A stretch of 64,000 bases of DNA, taken from Metabacillus flavus. Its GTDB lineage: Bacteria > Bacillota > Bacilli > Bacillales > Bacillaceae. Positions within the stretch are counted from its first letter, which is position 1. Each line of letters opens with the position of its first letter. Made by a program: the position numbers and the translations under genes. Under the pieces are notes generated by a model. That model did not search any database, was not told the origin of the DNA, and saw only the letters and a list, made by a program, of their open reading frames with translations. The stretch is taken from assembly GCF_018283675.1 (NCBI RefSeq), contig NZ_JAGVRK010000001.1, forward strand, positions 2,542,001-2,606,000, read 5' to 3'. This document shows, in pieces, positions 1-9,755 of the stretch.

Positions 1-1515
1 GTTCATTCTGATAATATGCTTTTTCCTGAGTGTTCTCTCCATCCGGTCAATCCGGTCTTCCGCCTCAAGAACGCGGTTGGCAAGTCCGATGTCTCGGTCA
101 TCCAGAGACTGAACTGCATGTTCAAGCGTTTTAACGGTTAAATCGAACATTTCCTCGAGGTCTTCTATAGCCTCGTCCGTTATTTTTACTTTGTTCGATA
201 GCTTATAGTCCACTAATTCAATGATGTTTTCGAAATGATCGCCTACCCGCTCAATGTCCCTGACAGTGTCAATTAAAACAGAGTGTTCAGCCGACTCATT
301 CTCATCCATTTCATTGCGGGATATAAGGATTAAATAGTCCGTAATTTTGCGGTCAAGATTGTTGATCACTTCTTCAATCTGGATCGCAGATTGTGCGTGC
401 TTCTGCTGATTGGTTTTTAAATAGCCATTCGCTTCTTTTAGCCCCTTTACAGAGAAGCGCCCCATTCTCAGCACTTCTTCTTTTGCCTGACCAAGTGCAA
501 TGGAGGATGATTGTTCTATAAATAAAGGATCCAAATGCTTTGAACGGTACTCAATGGACGGATCTTCACCTGGAATAATCTTTGTTGCCGCCCAGGCAAG
601 CGCCCCGATAAATGGAAGCTGAATAAGTGCATTTGTTACATTAAACGTGCCATGTGCAAAAGCAATCGTCATTGCCGGACTTAAATTGAGATTTGTCTCC
701 AGAGATTCAATAAAAATCGTGTACAATGGCAAAACAATTAAAAAGATTGAGGTCCCTGCCAGGTTGAAGATGACATGAGCCATCGCTGCCCTTCTTGCAG
801 CCAATGAAGCACCGATTGATGCGAGTACTGCCGTAATCGTTGTGCCAATATTATCTCCAAACATGACTGGAAGAGCCGCATGCAAATCGACAAGATTCTG
901 GCCGTATAACTCCTGCAGAATACCGATTGTTGCACTCGAGCTTTGAACTACACCTGTCAGCAGCGTCCCTGCTAAAACTCCAAGGAGCGGATTAGCACTT
1001 AGTCCTACAGTTAAATCCTGAAACAGAGACAGGGTACCAAGCGGCTTCATACCGTTCCCCATTAATTCCAAACCGAAAAAAAGAGCCCCAAAACCAAATA
1101 CGACTTGTCCAGCATAATGAACCTTTTTATTTTTAATGAAATACAAAAGGATGGCTCCGGCAGCTATAATCGGAAGTGAATATTCCGACACGTGGAATCC
1201 AATAATGAAGGCTGTCACAGTAGTGCCGATATTTGCCCCCATAATGACTCCAATCGCTTGCGGTAAATTCATAAACCCTGCACTGACCAGACCGACTGCA
1301 ATAACCGTCGTTCCGCTGCTTGATTGAATTAATACGGTAACCGCCATTCCAGCAAGAACCGCCATAACAGGATTGGTCGTAAACCGGTCGAGCATATCGC
1401 GCAGCCGGTTACCCGCAGAACGCTGTAATCCTTCTCCCATATATTTTATTCCAAATAAAAAGATCCCCAGTCCCCCCACAAATTCAAAAATCACTCGTTG
1501 GAGATCTAATTCCAT
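1..1515 (-). CDS. Na/Pi cotransporter family protein (3' end cut by window)
   Basis: A 505-codon open frame starts at ATG 1515 and runs off the left edge, so the C-terminus is missing. It has the two inverted Na/Pi-cotransporter halves, each with the QSSS signature: QSSSGTT at residues 64-70 and QSSSAT near 195. Many hydrophobic helices fill about residues 8-320. A long helical tail from about residue 350 resembles a PhoU-like domain. The family imports phosphate with sodium across the cytoplasmic membrane (NptA/YqeW type). It is divergent from yqgB, about 200 bp away. I am sure of the family; the substrate is inferred. Confidence 0.88.
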   Translation of the reverse strand, partial: MELDLQRVIFEFVGGLGIFLFGIKYMGEGLQRSAGNRLRDMLDRFTTNPVMAVLAGMAVTVLIQSSSGTTVIAVGLVSAGFMNLPQAIGVIMGANIGTTVTAFIIGFHVSEYSLPIIAAGAILLYFIKNKKVHYAGQVVFGFGALFFGLELMGNGMKPLGTLSLFQDLTVGLSANPLLGVLAGTLLTGVVQSSSATIGILQELYGQNLVDLHAALPVMFGDNIGTTITAVLASIGASLAARRAAMAHVIFNLAGTSIFLIVLPLYTIFIESLETNLNLSPAMTIAFAHGTFNVTNALIQLPFIGALAWAATKIIPGEDPSIEYRSKHLDPLFIEQSSSIALGQAKEEVLRMGRFSVKGLKEANGYLKTNQQKHAQSAIQIEEVINNLDRKITDYLILISRNEMDENESAEHSVLIDTVRDIERVGDHFENIIELVDYKLSNKVKITDEAIEDLEEMFDLTVKTLEHAVQSLDDRDIGLANRVLEAEDRIDRMERTLRKKHIIRMN

Positions 1516-1717
1516 CCGTATTTCCCTCCAGCTTTCTCTCTTTATTACGTTAATCAAGTCAATTATTAATGGATTGTGTATTTATTGTAAAGCTTTTTCG
1601 ATAAAAAGACTCATATTTTTACAAACATGGATATTTTCATTCAGCAGGACGAAACTTGTTTATACAGCTGCTCAAGAGTAAAATAAAATGGGATTGAATG
1701 ATAAAGGAAGTGAACGC

Positions 1718-2500
1718 GTGAACGTATTCAAACAGCTTGCAAAAAGTCTTTACTCTCCGAAGGATATCGCTTCGTTCCGATTTCAGGGAATTGGAAAAAC
1801 TATTCTTTATGTATTCATATTGAGCCTCGTGACCATCGTGCCGGCTTCTATTTTCCTTGGCCTGACAATCAGCAGCAGCATCACTGCTGCTCAGCAGACG
1901 ATTCAAAGCGATCTTCCCGGCTTCGCTATTAAAAATGGAGAACTCACAGCCGAAACGGATAAACCTCTTGAAATTAAGGATGGAGAACTTTTCATCGTGC
2001 TGGACCCGACCGGATCGTTCACTTCAAAGGAACTTGAACTAAAACAGAATGCAGTTGGAATCCTGAAAAAGGAATTTGTTCTTGTTTCCAACGGTACTGC
2101 CCAGTCCATTCCATATAATAGTGCGGGTAACTTCAGTATTACAAAGGATCAAATTGTTGATTTTGCGGATCAAACCGGACAGTTAAAGCCTGTTATTATT
2201 GGTGCTGCCATCGTTCTGCTTTATTTAATCTCCTCATTTTCCAAGTTTGTAGAAGTGACGATTCTGGCTTTATTAGGGCTCATCATCCGCAGCATGCTCA
2301 AGAAAAAAGTGAATTACAAGCAATCCTGGGTTATGTCGGCCTATTCTGTCACTCTTGCCACATTATTCCTGACGATTATGAATGCTGTTCAGGCAGCTGT
2401 ACCGAGCCAGGGCCTTGTCATATGGTTCGTTCATCTTGTCATGCTCTATCTTTCAATAAAAGAGGTTCCTTCAAAGAAAGAACCCGCTGTCATTGTTTAA
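1718..2500 (+). CDS. yqgB: DUF1189 membrane protein (YqgB-like)
   Basis: A 260-residue membrane protein. An in-frame ATG lies upstream, but the AAAGGAAG ribosome site fits the GTG at 1718 (MNVFKQLAKSLYSPKDIA). One helix at about residues 25-50 is followed by an extracytoplasmic segment of about 110 residues and three to four C-terminal helices. This is the DUF1189 layout. Function is unknown. The place next to yqfZ/ispG matches yqgB of B. subtilis. It ends at a terminator shared with the convergent chemoreceptor gene. Confidence 0.8.
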   Translation: MNVFKQLAKSLYSPKDIASFRFQGIGKTILYVFILSLVTIVPASIFLGLTISSSITAAQQTIQSDLPGFAIKNGELTAETDKPLEIKDGELFIVLDPTGSFTSKELELKQNAVGILKKEFVLVSNGTAQSIPYNSAGNFSITKDQIVDFADQTGQLKPVIIGAAIVLLYLISSFSKFVEVTILALLGLIIRSMLKKKVNYKQSWVMSAYSVTLATLFLTIMNAVQAAVPSQGLVIWFVHLVMLYLSIKEVPSKKEPAVIV

Positions 2501-2504
2501 ATGT

Positions 2505-2541
2505 AAAAACGGCCGAGCGTGCATTCGCTTTGGCCGTTTTT
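2505..2541. terminator. Bidirectional intrinsic terminator
   Basis: The arms AAAAACGGCC and GGCCGTTTTT form a strong stem, with A and T runs on both sides. It sits between the convergent ends of yqgB (plus) and the chemoreceptor gene (minus), so it can serve both. Confidence 0.85.
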
Positions 2542-2554
2542 CGAACACCTTTTT

Positions 2555-4333
2555 TTATTTTGCCAGTTTAAACTCGTTTGTCAGGCTTGACAGCTCATTG
2601 GAAAGGCTTGTCAGTTTGTTCCCAATCTCATGGGTGTGATTGATTTGAACCATCTGCTCTTCAGATGAGGCGAGCATTTGTTCCGCACTTGCTAATGTCT
2701 CCTGGGAAACCGATACGAAGTTTTCAGTTGACTGCTCCATCAAGGGCATACTTTCCTGAAGAGAGTGCATATTGCTGTTCATCTCTTTAAGCTCCGCATT
2801 CACACTTTTCATTTCTTCCATTAAATGATCAAACGAATACCTCGATTCTTCCGCAGCTGTTAAATGCGATTTCAGGCTGCTGTGGAGCTCTCCAAATTCA
2901 TTGGATGCTTTAATTGAGATATTTTCCATTTTTTGAACAGAGCCTTTTATTTCTTCCGCTGCTTTTGAGGATTGATCAGCGAGTTTTCTGACTTCATTTG
3001 CAACGACTGCGAAACCTTTACCAGATTCCCCCGCCCTTGCTGCCTCAATTGCAGCATTTAATGCCAGCAATTTTGTCTGCTCTGAAACCGATTGAATTAA
3101 GCTGACTACCTTTGAAATAGAGCTGGAATGGTTTTTTACCCCGCGAATTATTTCATTCATTTTCTCAAATTCCAGTCCGAACTCATGAATTTCGCTGATA
3201 AGACCTGAGATCTTTTTCCCTCCCTTGTCCGCTGACTCATTCATTCCTTCCGCACTTTTAAATAAGTATTCCATGCTTGTTAATGCGGTTTTAATTTCTC
3301 CTTTCATCTGATTGAACGCGGCCACGCTTGTTTCCGATGTAGCAGCTGTCTGTTCGGCACCCATTTTTACCACTTTGATGGCTTCCACAAGCTGTTCATT
3401 CTGATCCAGTACATCAGCAGAAGACGCAGTCAGTTCAGAGCCTGTTTGTGATAAGTCCAGCGTGGTTGAATTCATATTCGATATCATCGTTCTCATTTGA
3501 GCAATCATTTGATTAAAGCTTGTCACTAGCGATCTGATTTCAGGAATATTGGTCTTTATTTCTTTTCCTGAATCCAGACTTCCCTCTCTTACCTGTTTCA
3601 TTACAACTCTTAACTGGGATAGCGGCTTCGTCAGTCCTCTTACAAAAAATACAATCAAGATGGTAGCAATCAGAATGCTGATAGCTACTGTCCATGCTGT
3701 AAAGTTCGCCAAGGAATAGATAGGAGCCAGATAACTCTCTGTCTCTACAGCTATAATCATAATTCCTTTTAGCTCCTGAATTTCCTTTATGGACAGAGTG
3801 TAATCTACACCGTTTATTTTTTTGTGAACAATGGTCTGCTTTTCATTTTTCGCAAGATCCCCTAATTCTTGATACTTAAGTTCTTCCCCGGTACCTTCAA
3901 GCATTGTTACCTGCTTATCCTTTAGAAGGTAAAAATCTGCGTTCAAGCCATCCTGAATCAGCTGGCTGGATTGGTTAGGCAAAACCGTTTTATTAAATCG
4001 CTTGTTAAATCCTTCTTCGTCGCCAATATACGCGAACATCAGATTACCGGCTATTTCATTTGTTGTATTCACTTCCCGCTCAAGACGGTTTTCGATTATG
4101 GAAATGGTTGTTTCTTTCGCTTTTTGATAAGAAGTGATCCCAACTACTAATACGGAGGTAACAAGTATAAATAGAACAAGTGCGATGATCCGTGTCTGAA
4201 GGCTAAAGCCATTTTTGATTCCGCTGGAATTTTTGCCAAGGTTTGAGGCTGATTTCATGAACCGTTCAGCTGACTGTTTAAAAGCAAGAAAATATTGTCT
4301 ATCCGGAAGCCGTCTTAGCCATATTCGTTTCAT
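2555..4333 (-). CDS. Methyl-accepting chemotaxis protein
   Basis: A 592-residue transmembrane chemoreceptor. TM1 is at about residues 49-67 and TM2 at about 212-232, enclosing a roughly 140-residue extracellular sensor. A HAMP linker follows, then the signalling coiled coil. The conserved hairpin tip is visible ([19 protein letters not shown]), the part that contacts CheA/CheW. The 48-residue N-terminal tail before TM1 is long for the family, so an internal start is possible, but the AAAAGGAG site fits ATG 4333. The ligand cannot be read from sequence. It is a single gene with no chemotaxis neighbours. Confidence 0.93.
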   Translation of the reverse strand: MKRIWLRRLPDRQYFLAFKQSAERFMKSASNLGKNSSGIKNGFSLQTRIIALVLFILVTSVLVVGITSYQKAKETTISIIENRLEREVNTTNEIAGNLMFAYIGDEEGFNKRFNKTVLPNQSSQLIQDGLNADFYLLKDKQVTMLEGTGEELKYQELGDLAKNEKQTIVHKKINGVDYTLSIKEIQELKGIMIIAVETESYLAPIYSLANFTAWTVAISILIATILIVFFVRGLTKPLSQLRVVMKQVREGSLDSGKEIKTNIPEIRSLVTSFNQMIAQMRTMISNMNSTTLDLSQTGSELTASSADVLDQNEQLVEAIKVVKMGAEQTAATSETSVAAFNQMKGEIKTALTSMEYLFKSAEGMNESADKGGKKISGLISEIHEFGLEFEKMNEIIRGVKNHSSSISKVVSLIQSVSEQTKLLALNAAIEAARAGESGKGFAVVANEVRKLADQSSKAAEEIKGSVQKMENISIKASNEFGELHSSLKSHLTAAEESRYSFDHLMEEMKSVNAELKEMNSNMHSLQESMPLMEQSTENFVSVSQETLASAEQMLASSEEQMVQINHTHEIGNKLTSLSNELSSLTNEFKLAK

Positions 4334-4510
4334 AAATGGAAAATTCTCCTTTTAAAGTACATAATGTGAAATGTAATTAAATTATCCCAAAAAAATGTTA
4401 AGGAAGTGTAAATTTCACATTAATTTTTGCGGGTTTTTGTCGAAATTTAGTTCTTTTATCATGTTTTATATCCATTATTTTTCTTAAACTTAGGTATTAG
4501 GAATCCATTT

Positions 4511-4540
4511 AACATTATTTTGATTGGACAAGCATAGGAT
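4511..4540 (+). promoter_or_regulatory. Possible SigE-type promoter of yqfZ
   Basis: ACATTATTT is followed after about 13 bases by CATAGGAT, which resembles the mother-cell SigE -35/-10 pair. It lies 32 bases before yqfZ. Only the -10 is a reasonable match, so this is tentative. Confidence 0.3.
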
Positions 4541-4572
4541 GAACTAAGTCTAAAATTAAGGATGATCAGCCA

Positions 4573-4887
4573 ATGAAAAGACTCATTCTGCTGTGCTCGA
4601 TCGCACTGCTCACATATATCATTTATTATGATTTAAGCAGGGGGACCCTTCCCAGGATGGAAGAGGAGAACATAATGGCGGCCTCACAGCCTGTAAAGAA
4701 GGAGACCTTTAAAAAGCTTCATGTCCAAAAAGGGGAATCCGTTCTCATGATCATCAATAAAGTAAACGGTCATTCCATTCCGGTCCCCCTGGAAACTGCA
4801 GCAGAGGATTTCGAAAAGCTCAATCCTGGAATAAAAGCGAATAGAATTCTTACCGGACACTCCTACAAATTCCCTGTTTATGAGTAG
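4573..4887 (+). CDS. yqfZ: YqfZ-like membrane-anchored LysM-type protein
   Basis: A 104-residue protein with an N-terminal hydrophobic anchor (residues 1-18). The C-terminal segment, about residues 48-103, resembles a LysM fold (KLHVQKGESVLMIINKVNGH near its start; LNPGIKANRILTGHSYKFP at its end). LysM modules bind peptidoglycan, so it probably sits at the cell or spore envelope. Start ATG 4573 has AAGGATG eight bases upstream. It precedes ispG on the same strand with a 107-bp gap. Size and location match B. subtilis YqfZ. Biological role unknown. Confidence 0.72.
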   Translation: MKRLILLCSIALLTYIIYYDLSRGTLPRMEEENIMAASQPVKKETFKKLHVQKGESVLMIINKVNGHSIPVPLETAAEDFEKLNPGIKANRILTGHSYKFPVYE

Positions 4888-4994
4888 CCGTTTTGTCTAA
4901 TTCCTTGTCAATACTGCTAAATGACTGATACAATATGATAGGAAAAGATATCATTCCGGTTACCAAACCTATATGAATAAGGAGCGATCCACTC

Positions 4995-6107
4995 GTGGGT
5001 GAAATCACACATCGTACAAAGACTCGTCCCGTCAAAGTCGGTAATTTAACGATTGGCGGAAGCAACGAGCTGATTATACAAAGCATGACCACAACTAAGA
5101 CACACGACGTTGAAGCAACGGTTGCAGAAATTAACCGTCTCGAGGAAGCTGGCTGCCAGGTCGTTCGGGTTGCATGTCCGGATGAGCGCGCTGCAGATGC
5201 GATTGCTGAAATCAAGAAGCGGATCAACATTCCTCTTGTGGTTGATATCCATTTTGACTATAAACTGGCTCTTAAAGCCATTGAAGGCGGAGCAGATAAA
5301 ATCCGGATTAATCCTGGTAATATCGGCCGCAAAGAAAAAGTAGAAGCTGTGGTAAATGCGGCAAAAGCAAAAGGCATTCCGATCCGCATTGGAGTGAATG
5401 CTGGATCCCTTGAAAAACGGATTCTTGAAAAATACGGCTATCCGACTGCAGATGGAATGGTCGAAAGCGCGCTGCATCACATTAAAATTTTGGAAGATCT
5501 TGATTTTCACGATATTATCGTATCAATGAAAGCTTCCGACGTTAATTTAGCGATTGAAGCATATGAGAAAGCTTCAAAAGCATTTGACTACCCGCTTCAT
5601 CTCGGTATAACTGAATCAGGCACCCTGTTTGCAGGCACTGTAAAAAGTGCAGCAGGTTTAGGAGCCATCCTCCGTATGGGAATCGGGAATACCCTGCGCA
5701 TCTCGTTAAGCGCGGATCCTGTTGAAGAGGTTAAAGTAGCAAGAGAGCTCCTTAAATCATTCGGACTTGCTTCAAATGCTGCAACGCTGATTTCATGTCC
5801 AACATGCGGACGGATTGAAATCGACCTGATCAGCATTGCAAATGAAGTAGAAGAATACATTTCCACCATTAAAGCACCGATAAAAGTTGCTGTGCTTGGA
5901 TGTGCAGTAAATGGGCCTGGTGAAGCCCGGGAAGCGGATATCGGAATTGCCGGAGCACGCAAAGAGGGATTGCTGTTCATGAAAGGGCAGATTGTCCGAA
6001 AAGTCCCTGAAGAAACCATGGTCGAAGAGCTTAAAAAAGAAATCGATAAATTAGCGGAAGCTCATTACGCCAAAGAAGCGGCGGAAAAAGCAGAAGCTCA
6101 GGCATAA
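4995..6107 (+). CDS. ispG: 4-hydroxy-3-methylbut-2-enyl diphosphate synthase (flavodoxin)
   Basis: IspG/GcpE (370 residues) converts 2-C-methyl-D-erythritol 2,4-cyclodiphosphate to HMBPP in the MEP isoprenoid pathway. The N-terminal TIM barrel is intact. The 4Fe-4S ligands are visible as Cys268 and Cys271 (SCPTCGR), Cys303 and Glu310 (GCAVNGPGE). Start is GTG 4995 behind AAGGAG. The next enzyme of the pathway, IspH, is also in this window (14445). A strong terminator follows the stop. Confidence 0.97.
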   Translation: MGEITHRTKTRPVKVGNLTIGGSNELIIQSMTTTKTHDVEATVAEINRLEEAGCQVVRVACPDERAADAIAEIKKRINIPLVVDIHFDYKLALKAIEGGADKIRINPGNIGRKEKVEAVVNAAKAKGIPIRIGVNAGSLEKRILEKYGYPTADGMVESALHHIKILEDLDFHDIIVSMKASDVNLAIEAYEKASKAFDYPLHLGITESGTLFAGTVKSAAGLGAILRMGIGNTLRISLSADPVEEVKVARELLKSFGLASNAATLISCPTCGRIEIDLISIANEVEEYISTIKAPIKVAVLGCAVNGPGEAREADIGIAGARKEGLLFMKGQIVRKVPEETMVEELKKEIDKLAEAHYAKEAAEKAEAQA

Positions 6108-6114
6108 TGACAGA

Positions 6115-6148
6115 ACGGGCACTCCCAAATGGGAATGCCCGTTTTTTT
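6115..6148 (+). terminator. Terminator of ispG
   Basis: A stem of ACGGGCA and TGCCCGT arms with inner CTCCCA/TGGGAA pairing is followed by a run of seven T. It starts 7 bp after the ispG stop. Confidence 0.9.
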
Positions 6149-6153
6149 GCTCA

Positions 6154-6552
6154 TTAAAAAAATGGTGTTACAAACAGACCCAGGACCAGGGAAACTGCTC
6201 CAATACCGATAGCCCATGCCCCAAGGGTTTTAGCACCCTTCCTTCTCGCTACAAATCCAACAATAATTCCCGCTGCTCCCAAGATTACGGGAAGGAGGAA
6301 AAGTGAGATAACAGAAAGAGCGATCGCTATATACCCGGTGGACCTGCCTTCAACAGCCCCATTACGTTCATCATCTGCCACCCGTTCCTCTTCACGGTAT
6401 GAACCAATCGGAGGTGCGATTTCTGCAGCAGATTCCTCTTTATATTCACGGTGCTTTTCAATTTCCATTAGTTCATCACGGTTATTCAGGCCATTAACCT
6501 GATCTGAGTTCGTCATGTTGCCGTGATCTTCAAAGTGTCTTTCGTCTGCCAT
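6154..6552 (-). CDS. yqfX: YqfX-like small membrane protein
   Basis: A 132-residue protein: an acidic, polar N-terminal 75 residues, then two hydrophobic helices (about residues 77-100 and 110-131) separated by the basic loop ARRKGAKT. This is the DUF4190-like two-helix arrangement. Start ATG 6552 is chosen because GAGGGGAAAGGA lies just upstream; an upstream in-frame start would add 11 residues without a site. Location matches B. subtilis yqfX. Function unknown. Confidence 0.75.
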   Translation of the reverse strand: MADERHFEDHGNMTNSDQVNGLNNRDELMEIEKHREYKEESAAEIAPPIGSYREEERVADDERNGAVEGRSTGYIAIALSVISLFLLPVILGAAGIIVGFVARRKGAKTLGAWAIGIGAVSLVLGLFVTPFF

Positions 6553-6686
6553 TCCTTTCCCCTCACTTTCAGATATAAGGAGCATTCCTTAGTATGCAGA
6601 GGAGTGTTCATAATTATGCCTCTAGCCATTCTTTTTGTGCACCGCTTTGTGATACACTTGGAAAAGATTAAAAAAGGAGTGTCGGC

Positions 6687-7265
6687 ATGCTGCGTTTAGG
6701 GATTGATATTGACGGTACCATTACACCGCCAGAAACCTTTGTTCCATATTTAAACAAATCATTTAATAAGCAAATAACCCTTGATGACATAAAGGATTAT
6801 GATTTAACGAAAGCTCTTGAAGTCAGTTACGAAGAATTGAATCAATGGATGGCGGAATTTGAACCAATTATTTATGGTGAAGCGCCTGTTTCAAAAGGAG
6901 CTAAAGAAATCCTCGGAAAATGGAAAAAGAAGCATGATTTAATATTCATCAGCGCACGCGGTCATCACCTCTATGATACGACCTTGAACTGGTTTGAGAA
7001 AAATCAGGTTTCGTACCATAATATCGATTTAGTCGGTTCACATGACAAGCTAGAGGCTGTTAAGAAGCACGGGATCGATGTGTTTTTTGAGGATAAGCAT
7101 GATAATGCCTGCATGATTGGCGAGACGTTTAACATTCCCGTTATTCTTTTCAACACTCCTTATAACCAGGATCCCGTTCCAGAGCAAGTCGTCCGGGTTA
7201 ACAGCTGGTTTGAGGCAGAAGAATGGGTCGATCGCCGGGTGCTTGAGCAAAAAGAGAATCGGTAA
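6687..7265 (+). CDS. yqfW: HAD-family 5'(3')-deoxyribonucleotidase-like protein
   Basis: A 192-residue HAD hydrolase of the NT5C type. The catalytic DxD is at residues 7-9 (GIDIDGT), followed by FISARGHHLYDTT (motif II) and FFEDKHDNA (motif III/IV). The family removes phosphate from nucleotides; the substrate here is inferred. Ribosome site GGAG lies seven bases before ATG 6687. It is a single gene on the plus strand, ending about 15 bp before a MITE-like repeat that supplies a terminator-like hairpin. Confidence 0.85.
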   Translation: MLRLGIDIDGTITPPETFVPYLNKSFNKQITLDDIKDYDLTKALEVSYEELNQWMAEFEPIIYGEAPVSKGAKEILGKWKKKHDLIFISARGHHLYDTTLNWFEKNQVSYHNIDLVGSHDKLEAVKKHGIDVFFEDKHDNACMIGETFNIPVILFNTPYNQDPVPEQVVRVNSWFEAEEWVDRRVLEQKENR

Positions 7266-7279
7266 TCGGGAAAAAAATA

Positions 7280-7576
7280 GGGGCAGTCTAAAAAGTCCTG
7301 CTGAGAGGAAATGATTGAAAGGGAAATCCCCGGAACGCTGTGTGAGCATTCCGGGGATTTTGTATTTTAAAATAAGCACTTTGAACAATTATGGGTTAGG
7401 CTGATCGACTCCTGCCTAGAGCAGCGGGACAGGCGAGACCCCGCAGGAGCTTGCACAGCGGATGCTCATCGCCCGCCCTGCTGGTCGCAAAGCATCATCT
7501 GGAGCGCGAAATCAGCCAAAAAAATCCAATTTCAAAAAGCGAAAGGAGCTTTAAAACCTAACTTACTGGACAGCTC
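7280..7576. mobile_element. MITE-like repeat, copy A
   Basis: A non-coding element of about 297 bp between yqfW and zur. It begins GGGGCAGTCTAAAAAGTCCT and ends CTGGACAGCTC, and the ends are imperfect inverted repeats. A second copy (55866-56097) shares the start (AAAAAGTCCTGCTGAGAGGA), an internal hairpin, GGCTGAT, AAATCAGCC and the end. The internal stem AAATCCCCGGAA/TTCCGGGGATTT (7324-7360) could end yqfW transcripts. The centre (about 7415-7475) contains GC-rich sequence (GACAGG, GAGACCCCGCA) also found, inverted, at 59540-59675. Confidence 0.55.
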
Positions 7577-7589
7577 TATCTTTTGTTTG

Positions 7590-8000
7590 TTAAACACAAT
7601 CAGGACAGGTCCCGTATATCTCAAATTTATGGCCGCTCACATCATAGCCTTCAAGGTCATCCTTCAGTTTATCCATTGGGCATGAATGAAGCTCTTTCGT
7701 TTTTCCGCAGTCCATACAGATAAAATGGTGATGATGATGAGCGTGATTGCAGGTGAACCTGAATTGTTTCTCCCCGGATAATTCAGTGGTCTCCAGGATG
7801 CCAAGTTCAGCGAATAAGGATAAATTCCGGTATATTGTATCAAAGCTAAGACCGGGATAGTTGGACTTCATACTTTCGAGAACATCCCGTGCAGTTTGAT
7901 ATTTATTGCAGTCAGCAAAGAAGGAAAGCATTTCCTCCCGCTTGTTTGTATATTTGTAGCCAGAATCCTTAAGCATTTGGAGCGCTTGCTCAATATTCAT
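7590..8000 (-). CDS. zur: Zinc uptake regulator Zur (Fur family)
   Basis: A 136-residue Fur-family repressor. The winged helix is at about residues 5-80 ([11 protein letters not shown] recognition helix). A His-rich zinc-sensing segment HAHHHHHF follows, then two structural CxxC pairs: Cys95/Cys98 (CMDCG) and Cys132/Cys135 (CPDC). Assignment as Zur rather than Fur or PerR rests on being the last gene of a zinc ABC transporter unit, overlapping znuB by 4 bp. With zinc bound it should repress zinc uptake, probably at the box before znuC. Confidence 0.9.
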   Translation of the reverse strand: MNIEQALQMLKDSGYKYTNKREEMLSFFADCNKYQTARDVLESMKSNYPGLSFDTIYRNLSLFAELGILETTELSGEKQFRFTCNHAHHHHHFICMDCGKTKELHSCPMDKLKDDLEGYDVSGHKFEIYGTCPDCV

Positions 8001-8839
8001 TGTACATGTCCCCTTTTGAACTTGCTTGCTAAAATTGAAAGCACCAAGATGATAATATTCAATACCACAATCGTACCGCCTGGAGCTAAATCAATTTGAT
8101 AGGCAAGGATTAACCCTATAATAACAGACAATTCACCGAAAATAACAGACAAAAACATCGCTTGCTTAAACCCTTTGGCAATTCGAATGCTTGCTGCCAC
8201 CGGCAAGGTCATTAATGATGAAACAAGCAGGATCCCGACAATTCTCATGGATGCGGCTATGACTAAGGCAACGGTCAAAATAAAAATAAAATGGATCCAT
8301 TTTGCCTGAATGCCAGAAGCTGACGCGTGTTCTTCATCGAATGAAAGAACAAAAAGCTCTTTATACAGAAGACCGATAATAAGCAAAACAAAAATGGAAA
8401 TGCCAATCACGATCATCAAGTCAGACCGTGTAACCGCTAATACACTCCCAAATAAATAATTCATTAGGTCTTTATTGAATCCGTCTGCAAGGGATATAAA
8501 GATGGCTCCAATTCCGATTCCACCGGATAAGATGATTGGAATCGCCAGTTCCTGGTAGTGCTTGTAAAGGCCGCGGAGCCTTTCAATCAATAAAGAACCG
8601 GTAACAGAGAAGGCCATTCCCATATAAATCGGGTTAGCTCCTGCAAGGATGCCAAATTTCTTTTCAAGGAAAAGGCTGACCGCAATCCCTGCCAGTGTCA
8701 CGTGACTCAGGGCATCCGCAATAAGCGAAAGACGCCTGACCACAATATAGACACCGAGCAGCGGAGCGATAAGCCCTATTAGAAGGCCTGAGAAAAATGC
8801 ATTTTGCAAAAATTCAAATTCAAAGAACGGACTAATCAT
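7997..8839 (-). CDS. znuB: Zinc ABC transporter permease (ZnuB family)
   Basis: A 280-residue ABC-3 family permease with about eight hydrophobic helices spread over the whole length. The typical N-terminal segment [20 protein letters not shown] is present. It forms the membrane channel for metal brought by a binding lipoprotein. Start ATG 8839 is preferred over an upstream in-frame start (8866) because GGGG lies just before it. It overlaps znuC by 8 bp and zur by 4 bp, so the three are one translation-coupled unit. No ZnuA binding protein is encoded beside them. Confidence 0.92.
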   Translation of the reverse strand: MISPFFEFEFLQNAFFSGLLIGLIAPLLGVYIVVRRLSLIADALSHVTLAGIAVSLFLEKKFGILAGANPIYMGMAFSVTGSLLIERLRGLYKHYQELAIPIILSGGIGIGAIFISLADGFNKDLMNYLFGSVLAVTRSDLMIVIGISIFVLLIIGLLYKELFVLSFDEEHASASGIQAKWIHFIFILTVALVIAASMRIVGILLVSSLMTLPVAASIRIAKGFKQAMFLSVIFGELSVIIGLILAYQIDLAPGGTIVVLNIIILVLSILASKFKRGHVQ

Positions 8840-9611
8840 GATGATGCCCCTCCCCGTGATGGTCATGGGTCAAGACATGAACAGGATGACCATAGTAATC
8901 GGAAAGCGACTGTCCGTTCAATTCATCGAATTCTTTGGGAGAGCCATGGAAGTGAAGCGTTTTATTCAAACACGCGACCCGTGTTACCTTATCTGAAATG
9001 GTGCCTACATCATGAGTTACTAAAATCAGTGTTATCCCAAGCCGGCGGTTTAAATCCTTCAGCATGCGGTAGAAGCTTTGAACAGAAGCAGAATCCACTC
9101 CCACTGTCGGTTCATCCAGGATGAGGAGCTTCGGCTCACTGACAAGAGCCCGGGCAATAAATGTCCTTTGCTGCTGGCCGCCTGAAAGCTCTCCGATGTT
9201 TCTTTTGGAGAATTCACTAAGTCCAACCGCATCTATGGCTTTTTTCACTTTCACACGATCTGCTGCTTTCATATAGCGGAACAATCCAAGCTTACTTGTA
9301 AGCCCGCTCGCTACTACCTCAAAAACAGAAGCTGGAAAGCCTGTATTAAAGCTGCTCGCCTTTTGTGAAACAAAACCGATTTCGTGCCAATTCTTAAATT
9401 TTTTCAATTCCTCTCCAAAGAGCCGAATCGATCCGCTTTGCGGTCTAAGCAGGCCAAGCAGACATTTAAGAAGAGTGGTTTTCCCGGAACCATTCGGACC
9501 GACGAGCCCGATAAATGCTCCCTCTTCCACCGTTAAATTAATATCATCAAGAACTTTTGTCCGATCGTATGAGTAGGATAAATGCTCAATTTCAATAACA
9601 GGATGAATCAT
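8832..9611 (-). CDS. znuC: Zinc ABC transporter ATP-binding protein (ZnuC family)
   Basis: A 259-residue ABC ATPase. Walker A GPNGSGKTT is at residues 38-46, followed by the Q-loop, the signature LSGGQQQR, Walker B LLILDEPTVGVD and the switch HDVG. The C-terminal tail [15 protein letters not shown] is His-rich, as often seen in metal transporters. Start ATG 9611 has AGAGGTG upstream; a GTG three codons earlier lies inside that site. It is the first gene of znuC-znuB-zur. Confidence 0.93.
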   Translation of the reverse strand: MIHPVIEIEHLSYSYDRTKVLDDINLTVEEGAFIGLVGPNGSGKTTLLKCLLGLLRPQSGSIRLFGEELKKFKNWHEIGFVSQKASSFNTGFPASVFEVVASGLTSKLGLFRYMKAADRVKVKKAIDAVGLSEFSKRNIGELSGGQQQRTFIARALVSEPKLLILDEPTVGVDSASVQSFYRMLKDLNRRLGITLILVTHDVGTISDKVTRVACLNKTLHFHGSPKEFDELNGQSLSDYYGHPVHVLTHDHHGEGHHHD

Positions 9612-9640
9612 CCTTTTCACCTCTTGCTTTGCAATAATTA

Positions 9641-9661
9641 AAGTAAGAACGATTACGATTT
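9641..9661 (-). promoter_or_regulatory. Putative Zur operator before znuC
   Basis: On the minus strand AAATCGTAAT matches the left half of the Bacillus Zur box (AAATCGTAAT-N-ATTACGATTT) in all ten positions. The right half (GTTCTTACTT) matches about five of ten. It lies 30 bp before the znuC start. Confidence 0.6.
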
Positions 9662-9755
9662 ACTTATCAAAAATAAAATGGCAGCTTTTCCGCTAACCAT
9701 TTTATATAACTATGAAAGTATACATGCCTTCCCTTCTTTTGTAAAGACAATCAAA

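Noticed and set aside
5046-5510. Long antisense ORFs inside ispG and other conserved genes
   Set aside because: They are shadows of strongly coding frames on the other strand and have no start signals.
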